NCBI GenBank assembly: GCA_012932295.1
Contig: JAAONU010000011.1
Location: forward strand, 44,208,352-44,272,351
Length of the DNA: 64,000 bases
Reading direction: 5' to 3'
Source: Cyclina sinensis
Lineage: Eukaryota; Mollusca; Bivalvia; Venerida; Veneridae
Within the stretch, counting starts at the first letter, position 1. Every line of letters starts with the position of its first letter. The notes under the pieces were generated by a model. It did not search any database. It was given only the letters and a program-made list of their open reading frames with translations, and was not told the DNA's origin. Positions 62,614 through 64,000 of the stretch are shown here, one piece after another. The translations under genes were made by a program, and so were the position numbers.

Positions 62614-64000
62614 ATAACAGTGGTTCGGACATATTTTGTATTATATCCAATCAATAACAGTTCCACGAAAACGGTACTGAATATTTATCTTGGGATTGAC
62701 GACAATTTATAGATCAACTTGATTATCCAAGTAATCTATTAGATTCACAAATAAGTTCAGAGAAAAAATGCATTTTCAACAAAACAATCATCCAAATAAC
62801 ACTATTGTGATAAAGTCACTTTAAAATCATTGCCAGTCTTTATGTTTTATGCCACGAAACAATGCGTCAACGTATCAAATCTAAATTCCGCAATTTTATA
62901 TTTGAATTATCATAACTTCACTAAGAGATTTTTAAATAATCCGGTATCTTTTTTTCTTGAAACAGTCACAGTGGGTAAAAATACATAAGGTTCGGCTTAT
63001 TCCTAGCTTAAAGACCTCTATCAGACTATCTATTGTCCCCATTTTGTGTTTTTGTCCTTACTTGATCAAGTATAAATACAAGAGTAAAGGATCTAAAAAA
63101 GATTGGAAAACACCTGGGTCTTAAAGTTGATCTAATGAAATTAACTTGACGCTTGATTCTCGAAGTAAATATTCTCTAAATAGTTGATAAAGGTTAAGCT
63201 TAACACCTGGTCAACACTGAGGCTTCGTCGGACCCCCGTACCTGCCTCCACTCTCACACAACCACCCGGATACCCTATGATATGCTAAAGATACTGTAAA
63301 AGTAAAGACACTACTACGCATTTGTGTGATGATGGTCAAATAAACAAAAAGTCAATTTCTTGATTAGCCTTTTTTTCTACAAGCCATAATACGACACTAT
63401 TTATGACAGCGAGACATGATGTTCTGGACCTGATGGCATGGCTATCTTGACCTGGCCACATATTTTTTTCGGAATAGCTAATTTAGTATGATCTGCATCA
63501 CATCACCATGATTTGTTGGCGACATTTTAAATTTTCAAACATTCTTTGGACAAAAATAATATGGATGACTTGTCGCTCTTACCAACACTAAGTCGACGTG
63601 GGAGAAGAATACAACTACATTATATAAACTTTCCGGTGCCCACTTTTAGATTCAGTCCAGTCCCTTCGAGGAACACATCAGTTTTCACCCTGTATCCATT
63701 TATCGACTACAAATGATTTTAAAGATTGCATTTTAAGGGACTTTTTCGAGATAAATACTCGAGTGTTGAAGTATCTTTACGTAACGGTCATGTTTTTATT
63801 TGACGCAGGAAAATAAACTTAATACTGAAGACGTGGCTTGAAGTTAAATGAAAAAGTCAATAGTCGTCAGTCAACATTGAGGAAAGTCAAACAGAACGTA
63901 TGGAAAATTCTGTCGTTTTCAACAAGCAAAGAAAGCTCTATTTTCGACTTGTTCGTTCTCACACTTCTGAAAGGTTAGACACGCAAGATGGAAGTCTATT
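62614..64000 (+). other. 3' flank of the C3-like gene
   Basis: Presumed 3' untranslated region followed by non-coding DNA. AATAAA occurs at 63339-63344 and 63812-63817; neither can be chosen from sequence alone. No further gene seen. Confidence 0.4.

Overview
The window is animal nuclear DNA: AT-rich, with long introns, GT-AG splice sites, and several families of transposable elements and 120-190 bp tandem repeats. Its dispersed repeats (units containing 'caaggtcaaggtca', elements ending in 'gggagcata', a tRNA-derived SINE with a CCAAA-type tail) resemble those I know from bivalve molluscs. A bivalve, possibly heterodont, is my best guess; this is an inference from style, not a species identification.

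Layout. 1-2150: non-coding flank with one dispersed repeat. About 2150-7490: a nearly intact APE-type non-LTR retrotransposon (LINE) on the + strand. ORF1 (2236-3711) and ORF2 (3712-7224) lie in the same frame, separated by a single TAG, and ORF2 is interrupted by one further stop at 6634-6636. 7500-10600: intergenic sequence with a G18 tract, a dispersed repeat and a tRNA-like remnant. 10650-62613: a single 40-exon gene on the + strand that fills the rest of the window. 62614-64000: its 3' flank, with candidate polyadenylation signals.

The large gene encodes a secreted protein of the complement C3/C4/C5 - alpha-2-macroglobulin superfamily. Joining the 40 exons by phase gives 4905 nt, i.e. 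1634 codons plus a stop, and every junction is phase-compatible. Domain order follows vertebrate C3: signal peptide, MG1-MG6 (beta part), basic processing site, alpha' N-terminal segment, rest of MG6, MG7, CUB first part, thioester-type alpha-helical domain, CUB second part, MG8, anchor and C345C/netrin-like end. Three points make it unusual. (1) The thioester motif is gone: the position of GCGEQ reads GSGLT. (2) There is no anaphylatoxin domain after the RRKR beta/alpha site. (3) A second furin-type site, RKKR, preceded by an acidic tyrosine-rich stretch, sits between CUB and MG8 at the position of the C4 alpha/gamma site. The predicted product is therefore a three-chain, C5-like (non-thioester), anaphylatoxin-less complement paralog.

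The introns hold most of the repeats: two inverted copies of a 430-440 bp MITE flanking exons 2-20, a hAT element with a BED zinc finger and 8-bp target duplications, LINE fragments of other families, foldback elements, a SINE and several tandem arrays. A 51-bp in-frame tandem duplication has copied the splice donor of exon 11, offering an alternative 17-residue insertion.
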